A DNA stretch of 64,000 bases from JANQNX01 sp965601665. Lineage in GTDB: Bacteria > Pseudomonadota > Gammaproteobacteria > Eutrophobiales > Eutrophobiaceae. The stretch is taken from the NCBI GenBank assembly GCA_965601665.1, contig OZ271833.1, positions 2,170,001 through 2,234,000 on the forward strand, read 5' to 3'. Shown here in pieces: positions 44,835 to 53,804 of this stretch. The notes below the pieces were generated by a model. The model saw only the letters and a list, made by a program, of their open reading frames with translations, had not been told where the DNA came from and did no database searches. Positions within the stretch are counted from its first letter, which is position 1. Each line of letters opens with the position of its first letter. The position numbers and the translations under genes were made by a program.

Positions 44835-46020
44835 AATACCTTTCAGCAATAACTGCTATAAGCTCCCTGGCCAGTTTCTCCTTGTGCGTTAATGCAAGCG
44901 TTTGCGTGCCGTTTGGCCAGAATAACGTCAACGCGTTCTCATCACGATCAAAACCCTGGTCATCGCCAACCTGGTTGGCCGCAATCATATCCAGTTTCTT
45001 GCGCGCCAGCTTTTCCTGCGCATTTCGTTCCAGGTTTTCCGTTTCTGCAGCAAAGCCCACGGTGAAGGGCGGGCGTTCAAGTGCCGCAACCTCGCCCAGT
45101 ATGTCAGGGTTTTTTTGTAATCGAAGCGCCAGCTCGGTGTCGGTCTTTTTTATTTTCTGTTCTGCAATCGATTCAAGACTGTAATCAGCCACGGCAGCAG
45201 CAGAGATAAAAATATCAGCATCAGCAACCCGCTGCATGACGGCGTTGTACATATCGCGCGCAGACTGCACTTCGGTAATCTCGGCACGCTCTGGTTTTGC
45301 CAGTGTCACCGGCCCGCATACTACTGTTACGCTGGCCCCGGCCTCAACCGCGGCATTGGCAATGGCCAGCCCCATACGGCCAGAACTACGGTTGCTGATA
45401 TAGCGCACCGGATCGATCGCCTCACGCGTTGGCCCGGCCGTCACCAGCAAGCGCGAGCCGGTCAGTAAACCGGTTGCAAAGGTGTTAGCAACAGCGCTAA
45501 CGATCGCTTCTGGCTCCAGCATCCTGCCCGGACCTGTTTCACCACAGGCCTGGTCACCCTCGCCAGGACCGAGAATGGCGATAGCACGAGACTGTAACCG
45601 CTCACAGTTCTCCCGGGTTGCCGCATTCAACCACATCTGCTGGTTCATGGCCGGCGCAACCAGCACCGGTGCGGTAGTGGCAAGACATAACGTGCTTAAC
45701 AAGTCTTCTGCAAAGCCATTCGCGTAGCGGGCGATAAAGTTAGCACTGGCGGGGGCAACCACAACCACGTCGGCCCAACGTGCAAGATCAATATGGCCCA
45801 TGGCGGATTCTGTTTCCAGATCGAGCAACTCGGTATGCACCGGACGCCCGGCCAGGGCCTGTAACGTGAGCGGCGCGATAAATTCACACGCGTTCCGCGT
45901 CATCACCACGCGCACGTCGGCACCGTGCTGCTTGAGCAGACGAATGATCAATGCTGCCTTGTAAGCGGCTATCCCACCGGTCACACCCAGCAACACGCGT
46001 TTATTATTCAATTGATACAT
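44806..46020 (-). CDS. coaBC: Bifunctional phosphopantothenoylcysteine synthetase/decarboxylase CoaBC
   Basis: 404 residues. The N-terminal flavoprotein decarboxylase (CoaC, about 1-190) has VLLGVTGGIAAYKA, the catalytic His in GHIDLARWAD, PAMNQQMW and the active Cys in ACGETGPGRM. The C-terminal synthetase (CoaB) has TAGPTREAIDPVRYISNRSSG and the later AAVADY. Two steps of coenzyme A synthesis. First gene of the coaBC-dut-algC-argB-slmA block, divergent from radC. Confidence 0.97.
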   Translation of the reverse strand: MYQLNNKRVLLGVTGGIAAYKAALIIRLLKQHGADVRVVMTRNACEFIAPLTLQALAGRPVHTELLDLETESAMGHIDLARWADVVVVAPASANFIARYANGFAEDLLSTLCLATTAPVLVAPAMNQQMWLNAATRENCERLQSRAIAILGPGEGDQACGETGPGRMLEPEAIVSAVANTFATGLLTGSRLLVTAGPTREAIDPVRYISNRSSGRMGLAIANAAVEAGASVTVVCGPVTLAKPERAEITEVQSARDMYNAVMQRVADADIFISAAAVADYSLESIAEQKIKKTDTELALRLQKNPDILGEVAALERPPFTVGFAAETENLERNAQEKLARKKLDMIAANQVGDDQGFDRDENALTLFWPNGTQTLALTHKEKLARELIAVIAERYYEKNSNQTH

Positions 46021-46110
46021 AAGGCGCGGATTTTACATTATTATTAAGACGTATTGTGCACGGATTAAGCATGTACTTACATACAAGGAAAACTATACAA
46101 GGAGTGTGAC

Positions 46111-46785
46111 ATGTCAATCACGAACTGGCCGGAACAGGAACGGCCTCGCGAAAAACTGCTGCGGCATGGACCGACCGCTTTGTCAGACGCAGAAATTCTC
46201 GCCATTTTCCTGCGCAGCGGCCATACAGGTCGCTCAGCGCTGGCGCTGGCCCGGGAACTATTACAGAAATATGGCGGGCTGCGGCCCCTGATCGATGCCG
46301 AACAAGCTGAATTCTGTTCCAACAAGGGCCTTGGCAAGGTCAAGTACGTGCAAATCCAGGCGGCGCTGGAGCTTGGACGTCGCTATTTGCAGGCGGACCT
46401 GGAGGATGCGGATACCTTTACCAGCCCGCAGCAAACCCGTGATTACCTGACGCTGAAACTACGTGCCTATCCCTACGAGGTATTTGCCTGCCTGTATCTC
46501 GATAATCGCCATCGCTTGTTGAAATTCGAGGAATTATTCCGCGGTACGATTGATTGCGCCCAGGTGCACGCGCGTGAAGTAGTAAGGGCAGCCATCAAGC
46601 ACAATGCCGCTGCCGTTATCTTTTCGCATAACCACCCCTCTGGTGTTGCAGAGCCCAGTCGGGCCGACATTCGCCTGACCGAGAACCTGAAACAGGCGCT
46701 GGCCATGATAGATGTGAGGGTGCTTGACCATCTTGTCATCGGCAACGGCGATGCCGTGTCATTGGCTGAACGCGGCCTGATCTAG
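46111..46785 (+). CDS. radC: RadC/YicR family JAMM protein
   Basis: 224 residues. A helix-hairpin-helix N-terminus (RPREKLLRHGPTALSDAEIL) precedes a JAMM-type metalloprotease-like domain with HNHPSG...SRAD, the zinc motif HxHPSGxxxPSxxD. It was named for DNA repair, but that role was later withdrawn; the function is unknown. AAGGAG lies seven bases before the ATG. Divergent from coaBC and upstream of rpmB, as in E. coli. Confidence 0.95.
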   Translation: MSITNWPEQERPREKLLRHGPTALSDAEILAIFLRSGHTGRSALALARELLQKYGGLRPLIDAEQAEFCSNKGLGKVKYVQIQAALELGRRYLQADLEDADTFTSPQQTRDYLTLKLRAYPYEVFACLYLDNRHRLLKFEELFRGTIDCAQVHAREVVRAAIKHNAAAVIFSHNHPSGVAEPSRADIRLTENLKQALAMIDVRVLDHLVIGNGDAVSLAERGLI

Positions 46786-46877
46786 GCATAAACTACAATA
46801 ATTCAATGGCTTACAGCTGTATGCAGATGACCGGGCGTTTTTCCCTTGCACCTCTGCCTGCGGCGCCAGCTATGTGC

Positions 46878-46906
46878 TTGGATCCGACCATTATTCCATG
46901 TACAAT
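46878..46906 (+). promoter_or_regulatory. Candidate sigma-70 promoter for rpmB-rpmG
   Basis: TTGGAT (46878-46883) and TACAAT (46901-46906) are 17 bases apart, ideal spacing, and start about 30 bases before the rpmB ATG. Confidence 0.5.
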
Positions 46907-46942
46907 CCGCGCTCTTTTTTATCAAGTTTGACGAGAATTGCC

Positions 46943-47179
46943 ATGTCACGAGTATGTCAGGTAACGGGTAAGCGCCCGATGGTTGGGAACAATGTCTCCC
47001 ACGCCAATAACAAGACGAAACGTCGTTTCCTGCCTAACCTGCAGTCACGACGTTTCTGGATAGAAAGCGAAAGCCGCTGGGTACGCCTGCGCGTCAGCAA
47101 AAAAGGGCTGCGCATCATCGACAAGAAAGGCATTGAAGAAGTGCTGAACGACATCCGCGCACGCGGTGAAACAATCTGA
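46943..47179 (+). CDS. rpmB: 50S ribosomal protein L28
   Basis: 78 residues, the standard length. MSRVCQVTGKRPMVGNNVSH is the family start, followed by NNKTKRRFLPNLQ. The frame is open upstream but only this ATG fits. L28 is a large-subunit protein. It lacks the CxxC zinc pair of some L28 forms: only one Cys is present near the N-terminus. rpmG follows 11 bases later. Confidence 0.97.
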   Translation: MSRVCQVTGKRPMVGNNVSHANNKTKRRFLPNLQSRRFWIESESRWVRLRVSKKGLRIIDKKGIEEVLNDIRARGETI

Positions 47180-47190
47180 GGTAAGCGACT

Positions 47191-47346
47191 ATGCGTGACA
47201 AGATTAAACTGGTTTCAAGCGCCGATACCGGGCACTTCTATACCACGACCAAGAACAAGCGCACCATGCCCGATAAGATGGAGATCAAGAAATACGACCC
47301 TGTCGTTCGAAAACATGTTATTTACAAGGAAGCCAAGATCAAATAA
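47191..47346 (+). CDS. rpmG: 50S ribosomal protein L33
   Basis: 51 residues. MRDKIKLVSSADTGHFYTTT and the ending KKYDPVVRKHVIYKEAKIK are diagnostic of L33. It has no cysteines, so it is the zinc-free form. Co-transcribed with rpmB; a strong terminator follows 26 bases after the stop. Confidence 0.97.
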   Translation: MRDKIKLVSSADTGHFYTTTKNKRTMPDKMEIKKYDPVVRKHVIYKEAKIK

Positions 47347-47372
47347 CTACAGGAATTTTACAGGATATGAAA

Positions 47373-47396
47373 ACCCGCCAACTGGCGGGTTTTTTT
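47373..47396 (+). terminator. Rho-independent terminator after rpmG
   Basis: ACCCGCCA and TGGCGGGT (8 bp) with a 2-base loop, then a run of T. It ends the rpmB-rpmG transcript. The remaining 118 bases up to the desaturase stop show nothing notable. Confidence 0.9.
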
Positions 47397-47514
47397 ATGT
47401 GCAGCAGGTACTGGTCGGTGAGTGCGCCTGCATTACCAATAGTCCCGCCATCCATGCTGCGGGCGTATGATGCGCAGGAGCCGCGAATTTACACGACGCA
47501 ATGTATCGTGTTGC

Positions 47515-48702
47515 CTAAACCCTGACTACTGCAGGCTGCAATGTGTAAGTGCGAATCTGGTCAGCAAACTGCTGTAACGCGTCGATTCCCGTTTCCTCTG
47601 CCTGGCGACACCACTCCTGCAAACGCTGCAACAGCACTTCACGGGTTGCCGTCTTTTCCTGCCAGATGGCCTGCAAGCGCTGTCGGTATTCATAGACAGT
47701 ACGCAGGCTTTCCGAATGGGCCAGGACTTCCTGTAAATTTTCCCTGGCCCCATGGTCAAGGCGGTGGTCTGCCCGGTGCAACAGCTTGCGACCCTTGCGT
47801 AACAGACGGCGACGGGCAACGTTGGCCTTGCGCACTTCGTCACGATACACATCGCTGATCACCTTGCTGGCATAATCGGACATGACCTGCAGCCGGTTGG
47901 TGATCAGGGCGCTGACCGTGTCGTCATCAATCGCAGGTTTGTTGGCATCGATTTGCAATACCGGCGGCAGTTTTTTTACCCGCGCGAGGCCAAACTTGTT
48001 CAATGCAGAGATATAAAACCAGCCAATGTCGAATTCCCATGGTTTCACCGAGAAGCGGGCGGAGCTGGCAAAGGCATGATGATTATTATGTAACTCCTCG
48101 CCACCGATCAGGATACCGAAAGGCACAATATTGGTAGATGCGTCAGCGGATTCAAAATTGCGATAGCCATGGTAGTGACCAATGCCGTTAATAACGCCGG
48201 CGGCAAAAAACGGTATCCAGACCATCTGCACCGCAAATATCGTTATACCTAGCGGGCCAAACAACACGACATTTATCGCCAGCATTAACATGATACCGAG
48301 GTAGGTATGACCATCGTAAATATGGCGCTCCAGCCAATCATCCGGTGTTTCATGACCATAGCGTTGTAAAGTCTCAGCGCAGGCCGCCTCTTCACGATAC
48401 AGCTCCGCCCCTTCCCACAACACCTTATTCAGACCCTTTACTTGCGGGCTGTGCGGGTCGGTCTCTGTTTCAACCCTGGCGTGGTGCTTGCGATGCACAG
48501 CCACCCATTCCCGGGTTGCCATGCCGGTTGTTAGCCATAGCCACAGTCGGAAAAAGTGGCAAACCGCGGGATGTAAATCCAGCGCGCGGTGTGCCTGGCA
48601 GCGATGCAGGTATAGTGTCACCGCAACGATGGTGATGTGAGTGAATAACAACGTCACCAGTATGTAGCCCCACCAGGGCAGTTCAATCAAACCATTCAGC
48701 AT
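47515..48702 (-). CDS. Membrane acyl-chain desaturase (DesA-like)
   Basis: 395 residues. Type 1 membrane desaturase with three histidine boxes, HRCQAH, HRKHH and HNNHH, binding a di-iron centre, and about four membrane helices. Close in layout to Pseudomonas DesA, an aerobic phospholipid delta-9 desaturase. The last 120 residues (from about VISDVYRDEV) form a soluble, charged helical tail, also present in Pseudomonas DesA, that resembles the C-terminal part of ISL3-type transposases. The ATG (MLNGLIELPWW) follows AGAGGA; a TTG nine codons earlier is less likely. Confidence 0.9.
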   Translation of the reverse strand: MLNGLIELPWWGYILVTLLFTHITIVAVTLYLHRCQAHRALDLHPAVCHFFRLWLWLTTGMATREWVAVHRKHHARVETETDPHSPQVKGLNKVLWEGAELYREEAACAETLQRYGHETPDDWLERHIYDGHTYLGIMLMLAINVVLFGPLGITIFAVQMVWIPFFAAGVINGIGHYHGYRNFESADASTNIVPFGILIGGEELHNNHHAFASSARFSVKPWEFDIGWFYISALNKFGLARVKKLPPVLQIDANKPAIDDDTVSALITNRLQVMSDYASKVISDVYRDEVRKANVARRRLLRKGRKLLHRADHRLDHGARENLQEVLAHSESLRTVYEYRQRLQAIWQEKTATREVLLQRLQEWCRQAEETGIDALQQFADQIRTYTLQPAVVRV

Positions 48703-48729
48703 GTACACAATCCTCTTACTGCTAATCAA

Positions 48730-50676
48730 TTATCTGTCTTGCATTGTTAACTTCAGGTGCCCGGCCCTGTCGCAATTAACCTGCCAGCCTGGCGCTACCC
48801 AGATTGTAGATCCGGCATCGCAAACACTTAACGGTCCATGGTATACCTGTTCTGCAACCATCGCCTGTCGATAAATCGTAGCCTCTGCATCAGAACTACT
48901 GACAGCCGCTGTTTGCTGTAGTGGTTGTGCAGGCAATGACAGGCCTTCTGCAATAGTAACGCCGACACTGACATTCACCAACTCTACCGGGCTCCGTAAA
49001 CGGTGACCGTAGCGTTGCTCGTGCAACGACTCGAAATCCTGCTGACTGCTTTCAATACCACTCCAGCGTACTTTCAACGCGTGTGCCTGGCCACGGTAAC
49101 AAAGTTCAAGGCCTGCCTCGGCAATAATAGCATCAGGTGCATGACCTTCCTGTTGTAACTTGTGGCGTCCCTCGCTAATCAGTTTCTGCACCATACTATC
49201 GACCTCTGCATCTGATAGATCGGCCAATATCTTGCCCACCGTGTGGGTTAAGTGCCGACCCGGTTCTGCTACCAACATACCAAAGGCCGATAACACACCG
49301 GAAGCAGCGGGCACGATTGCCCGGCGCATCTCCAGCTGCTCTGCCAGTTCACAGACATGCAGGCCGCCAGCTCCGCCAAAGGCAATTAATGAAAATTGAC
49401 GTGGATCGATTCCACGCTCTACGCTGATGACGCGCAACGCCTGTGCCATGTGCTGATTGGCTATCCGAATGATGCCCAGCGCCGTCTCCTCTACCGTATC
49501 GAGACCAAGCTGTTCAGCCAGGCGAGCAATGACTGCGTTTGCTGCGGCAATATCAGGTAACAGCGCTTCACCAAAGCGGATATCCGGCGGAATTCGACCA
49601 AGCGCCAGATTGGCGTCGGTCACCGTTGCATGCTGGCCACCCTGACCATAACAGGCGGGGCCGGGTACCGCACCCGCAGACTGCGGTCCCACCTGCAGCA
49701 TGCCTCCTTCGTCCATATAGGCAATTGATCCACCTCCCGCGCCAATCGTATGGATATTCACCATAGGTACGCCAACCGGGTAATGGCTAATGTGGCCGTT
49801 GCCGGTAAGTTCGATTGCGCCATCAATCATGGAGACATCCGTAGACGTGCCGCCCATGTCAAAGGTCAGCATCTTCGTCTCTTGCAGCTGCTGGCCAAGA
49901 TAGTGTGCAGCGGCCAGACCACCTGCCGGCCCCGACAGCAACAAGTGCACGGCTTCCTGCCCGGCCTGGATAGCATCACAGGTTTGCCCGGAACTCCGCA
50001 TTATGGACAGGCGTGTGCTGCCAAGGCTGGCCTGCAACCTCGCCAGGTAACCTTGCATCAGTGGACCAACATAGGCATTCAGCCAGGTGGTAATCCCGCG
50101 CTCATATTCCCGAAATACAGGCAACACACTTGAAGAGCACGATACAAACGCACGCTTGCCAATCGCATTGGCAAGCTGCTGCTCAAAACCCGCATCGAGA
50201 TAACTGAATAACAGGTTTATCGCCACGGCCGCGGGCTTCAGCGTGTCCAGCTTTTGCAACACAGTGGCAATGTCGTTGCTGGTAAGCGGTTCCAGTACCT
50301 CACCATTGGCAGCAATGCGACCGCCGGTTTCAATACATAGCTCTGGCGGCACTGGCGGCGGTATCGGGTCAGGCGTCAGGTTATAGAGTTCCCTGCGAGC
50401 CTGCCGACCAATCGTCAGTACATCCTTGAAACCGTGGTTGGTAATGTAAACAGTCCTGGCGCCTTTACCTTCAAGTACCGCATTGGTGGCTACCGTGGAA
50501 CCGTGGATAACATGCAGATCCTCGTCAAGCGTAATCCCCATATCCTGGATACCTTGAAGAATTGCACGCTCCGGCGCCTCCGGGCTGGACAAGACCTTGT
50601 GCGTGGCAATGTCATGCCCGTCAAAGTAAACCAGGTCAGTAAACGTACCGCCGGTATCAATACCGAGTAACCTCAT
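48730..50676 (-). CDS. Hydantoinase A/oxoprolinase family protein
   Basis: 648 residues. The ASKHA-type nucleotide motif LLGIDTGGTFTDLVYF opens the protein. GPAGGLAAAHYLGQQ and FDMGGTSTDVSMIDG (about 285-300) and the C-terminal FGGAGGLHVCELAEQL complete the HyuA fold. Such proteins hydrolyse hydantoins or 5-oxoproline with ATP, usually with HyuB as partner. No hyuB is adjacent, so the substrate is open; acetone or acetophenone carboxylase subunits are alternatives. The start fits the family; the open frame upstream lacks support. Confidence 0.87.
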   Translation of the reverse strand: MRLLGIDTGGTFTDLVYFDGHDIATHKVLSSPEAPERAILQGIQDMGITLDEDLHVIHGSTVATNAVLEGKGARTVYITNHGFKDVLTIGRQARRELYNLTPDPIPPPVPPELCIETGGRIAANGEVLEPLTSNDIATVLQKLDTLKPAAVAINLLFSYLDAGFEQQLANAIGKRAFVSCSSSVLPVFREYERGITTWLNAYVGPLMQGYLARLQASLGSTRLSIMRSSGQTCDAIQAGQEAVHLLLSGPAGGLAAAHYLGQQLQETKMLTFDMGGTSTDVSMIDGAIELTGNGHISHYPVGVPMVNIHTIGAGGGSIAYMDEGGMLQVGPQSAGAVPGPACYGQGGQHATVTDANLALGRIPPDIRFGEALLPDIAAANAVIARLAEQLGLDTVEETALGIIRIANQHMAQALRVISVERGIDPRQFSLIAFGGAGGLHVCELAEQLEMRRAIVPAASGVLSAFGMLVAEPGRHLTHTVGKILADLSDAEVDSMVQKLISEGRHKLQQEGHAPDAIIAEAGLELCYRGQAHALKVRWSGIESSQQDFESLHEQRYGHRLRSPVELVNVSVGVTIAEGLSLPAQPLQQTAAVSSSDAEATIYRQAMVAEQVYHGPLSVCDAGSTIWVAPGWQVNCDRAGHLKLTMQDR

Positions 50677-50702
50677 TATTGTTTTAAGCTTGCAAGTTAG
50701 GG

Positions 50703-51689
50703 GTGAATAAGAATAATAGCTGCGCAATGGAGAGTGAAATACTTATATCGGTGAATGAGCTGTCACGCTATTACGGACAGCAGCGCGCCATCGAAAATGT
50801 GAGTTTTAACGTGCACCGGGGCGAGATCCTTGGCTTTCTCGGCCCTAACGGCGCCGGCAAATCGACGACCATGCAAATCATCAGCGGCATCCTGGCGGCG
50901 AGCCATGGTTCCGTTACCGTCGCCGGTCATGATATTAACGAGGCTGCCAAGACGGCAAAGCAATACATTGGCTTTTTGCCGGAGCAGCCACCGCTGTATA
51001 CTGATCTGACCGTTGATGAATACCTTCGCTACACGGCACGGTTACGTGGCATCAGCACCGCGGCTACAGCAGAGGCAGTAAACATAAGCAAAACACGTTG
51101 CGGACTGGAAGACGTCGGCACCCGCCTGATCAACAACCTTTCCAAGGGATTCAAACAGCGGGTGGGCATTGCACAGGCAATCATCCATGCGCCGGACGTC
51201 ATTATCCTCGATGAACCTACCTCCGGCCTGGATCCGCGGCAAATCATTGAGATACGCGATCTGATGCGCGAGTTGGCACAAGACCACAGCGTAATCCTGT
51301 CGACCCATATCCTGTCAGAGGTACAGAGTCTCTGTGATCGTGTGCTGATCATTAACCAGGGCAATATCATCCTTGATGAAAAGCTCGAGACGCTACAACA
51401 GCAGGGCGACAGAACAAAAAGCGTGGTTATCGGCCTGCGTAGACCGCCTGCAAATGCAGCGTTACTTGCTATTGATGGTATTGAACAGTGTGAACAGATT
51501 GATACGCATATGCTGCGTTTAACATTTAGCGATGGCATTGATGCAACCGGGGAGATCGTTCAACAGGCTGCCAGTGAAAACTGGGGCTTGTTCAAACTGA
51601 ATCCAGACGATGATTCACTGGAATCATTATTCCTGCGCTTAACCTATGGTGGCGAAGAGACTGACATGGAGGTCGGGGCAGATGAATAG
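50703..51689 (+). CDS. ABC transporter ATP-binding protein, GldA-like
   Basis: 328 residues. Walker A LGPNGAGKSTTMQ, signature LSKGFKQRVGIAQA, Walker B VIILDEPTSGLDP and a switch His in LSTHIL. The C-terminal 100 residues are the regulatory domain of ABC-2 type ATPases. It leads a four-gene operon (ATPase, permease, auxiliary protein, DUF4340) like the gld exporters of gliding bacteria. The GTG start sits almost on a GGGG stretch; an ATG eight codons later is an alternative. Confidence 0.9.
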   Translation: MNKNNSCAMESEILISVNELSRYYGQQRAIENVSFNVHRGEILGFLGPNGAGKSTTMQIISGILAASHGSVTVAGHDINEAAKTAKQYIGFLPEQPPLYTDLTVDEYLRYTARLRGISTAATAEAVNISKTRCGLEDVGTRLINNLSKGFKQRVGIAQAIIHAPDVIILDEPTSGLDPRQIIEIRDLMRELAQDHSVILSTHILSEVQSLCDRVLIINQGNIILDEKLETLQQQGDRTKSVVIGLRRPPANAALLAIDGIEQCEQIDTHMLRLTFSDGIDATGEIVQQAASENWGLFKLNPDDDSLESLFLRLTYGGEETDMEVGADE

Positions 51690-52425
51690 CATCCGTATGA
51701 TTGCCAGTAATGAACTAAGGCGTATGTTTAAGTCGCCCCTGGCCTGGGTGATCCTGGCCGTGGTGCAATTTCTCATCGCCATTTTTTTCTACCTGCTGTT
51801 ATCACAATATATGACACCAGCGACGGCCGGTCAGGGGCTGACCGCAACCGTTGTTAACGGAACATACCAGATTGCGGGCATGGTGATGCTGCTGGTTTCA
51901 CCGTTATTGACGATGCGCCTGATCACCGAGGAGCGACGCATGGGTACAATCAAGCTGCTGTATTCATCGCCTATCAGTGTCACTGAACTGGTGCTGGGCA
52001 AGTATCTGGGTATAACTACGTTTTACGTGTTGATGCTAATCATGATTACGTTTATGCCGTTGACACTCATGCTGGGGACGCAGCTGGATTTTGGTCAGAT
52101 CATGGCAAGCCTGCTTGGTTTATTGCTGTTGATGTCGGCGTTTGCGGCGATCGGACTGTTCATATCCACGGTTGCCAGCCAACCTGCCACTGCAGCTATC
52201 AGTACCTTCGGCGTTTTATTTTTCCTGTGGATCATTAATGCGGCTGGCACCAATGCCTCGGAAGGTATGGCCGCATTGTTTAGCTACCTGTCGCTGCTGA
52301 ATCACTATAACAATCTGCTGGATGGCATGTTTAATTCTGCAGACGTAATCTTTTACCTGCTGGTCAGTTCTTTTTTTATTGTGCTCAGTATCTGGCGGCT
52401 TGATGCCGAACAGACACACGGTTAA
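51682..52425 (+). CDS. ABC-2 type permease, GldF-like
   Basis: 247 residues with six membrane helices. The start MNSIRMIASNELRRMFKSPLAW is characteristic of GldF-type permeases, and the middle has LLTMRLITEERRMGTIKLLYSSPIS, the ABC-2 coupling segment. Its ATG overlaps the ATPase stop by eight bases. Substrate unknown. Confidence 0.9.
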   Translation: MNSIRMIASNELRRMFKSPLAWVILAVVQFLIAIFFYLLLSQYMTPATAGQGLTATVVNGTYQIAGMVMLLVSPLLTMRLITEERRMGTIKLLYSSPISVTELVLGKYLGITTFYVLMLIMITFMPLTLMLGTQLDFGQIMASLLGLLLLMSAFAAIGLFISTVASQPATAAISTFGVLFFLWIINAAGTNASEGMAALFSYLSLLNHYNNLLDGMFNSADVIFYLLVSSFFIVLSIWRLDAEQTHG

Positions 52426-52430
52426 CGGCC

Positions 52431-53804
52431 ATGTTTGTTACCAGCAAAACCCGCAAACAGGCGCTGATCAATAGCGTTGTCATGTTCATACTCATGGCGA
52501 TACTGCTTGGCATACTGGCCTGGTTCAGCAACCTGCACACGCTGGAATATGACTGGACTGCCAATGGCAGGCACACCCTATCCGATGCCAGCCGTGATTT
52601 GCTGGCGCAAATGCCGGAGCAGATTGAAATCATCTCCTATGCCCGCGAAAACCCTTTGTTACGTGACTCGATCAAAAAGTTCGTTGGCCGCTATCAACGT
52701 CATAAAGACAATATTTCATTACGTTTTGTCAACCCGGATACCGTACCCGAAGAAGTACGCAACCTGGGCATACAGGTTGATGGAGAACTGGTTGTCCGCT
52801 ACCAGCAACGTAGCGAAAACGTGCGCACCGATAACGAACAGGTGCTTACCAATGCGTTACAGCGTCTGGCGCGCAAGCAGGAAAACTGGCTGGCTTTTAT
52901 CGAGGGCCATGGCGAACGCAAACCACTGGGCAATGCCAATTTCGATCTTGGTGAATGGATGGGGCAGCTGAGCAGCCAGGGTTTTCGTGTGCAACCGCTT
53001 AACCTGTCTGAAGTCAGGGCTATTCCTGATAATACCCGTGTGCTGGCTATCGCCGGACCGCGCGTTGACTACCTGCCCGGTGAAGTCGAAATGATTATTG
53101 ACTATGTGCGCCGCGGCGGAAACCTGTTATGGCTATACGACCCGGGCCCGATGCATGGACTGGAACAACTGGCAGAGGAGCTGGGGATCAGTTTTTATCC
53201 CGGCGTGGTCATCGACTATGCCGGCCAGTTAATCGGCATTAACGATCCAACGATTGCCCTGGTTACAAGCAGCCTTTATACACCGCACCCGGTTACGCAG
53301 GGATTTGAATACACGACCCTGTTTCCACTTGCCGGCGCGATCCAGATACTTGATTCATCACAATGGGACGACAAACCCATCCTCACCACCGGTGACCACA
53401 CCTGGGTTGAAACCGGCGAACTTGAAGGCGCTGTCGAATACAACGAGCAAATTGATGTTATTGGTCCGCTGACTATCGGCATCGGGCTGGAAAGGGATGT
53501 CGAACAAAGCGAGGGGGAAGAACTGGTGACGATACAGCAACGCATAGTTGTCATCGCCGATGGTGACTTTATCTCAAATACGTATCTCGCGAACAGTGGC
53601 AATAATGAATTAGGCACCCGCATAGTAAACTGGCTCAGCGCTGACGATAATTTTATTGTGATCCCGCCTAAGGTAGCGACCGACGCCCAGCTGGAAATGT
53701 CCGGCATGCTACTGGGCGGGCTTGGCATCTTCTTTTTAATTGTTTTACCGACCGGGCTGATCATAACAGGTATAACGATAGGCCTTAGAAGAAAAAAACA
53801 GTAG
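52431..53804 (+). CDS. ABC auxiliary protein, GldG-like
   Basis: 457 residues. A membrane helix at about 14-32 and another at about 427-450 enclose a large extracytoplasmic region with the ABC_transp_aux domain (about 35-320, with LAIAGPRVDYLPGEVEMIIDYV). Homologues accompany GldA/GldF. Five bases after the permease stop. The role in transport is not known. Confidence 0.87.
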   Translation: MFVTSKTRKQALINSVVMFILMAILLGILAWFSNLHTLEYDWTANGRHTLSDASRDLLAQMPEQIEIISYARENPLLRDSIKKFVGRYQRHKDNISLRFVNPDTVPEEVRNLGIQVDGELVVRYQQRSENVRTDNEQVLTNALQRLARKQENWLAFIEGHGERKPLGNANFDLGEWMGQLSSQGFRVQPLNLSEVRAIPDNTRVLAIAGPRVDYLPGEVEMIIDYVRRGGNLLWLYDPGPMHGLEQLAEELGISFYPGVVIDYAGQLIGINDPTIALVTSSLYTPHPVTQGFEYTTLFPLAGAIQILDSSQWDDKPILTTGDHTWVETGELEGAVEYNEQIDVIGPLTIGIGLERDVEQSEGEELVTIQQRIVVIADGDFISNTYLANSGNNELGTRIVNWLSADDNFIVIPPKVATDAQLEMSGMLLGGLGIFFLIVLPTGLIITGITIGLRRKKQ

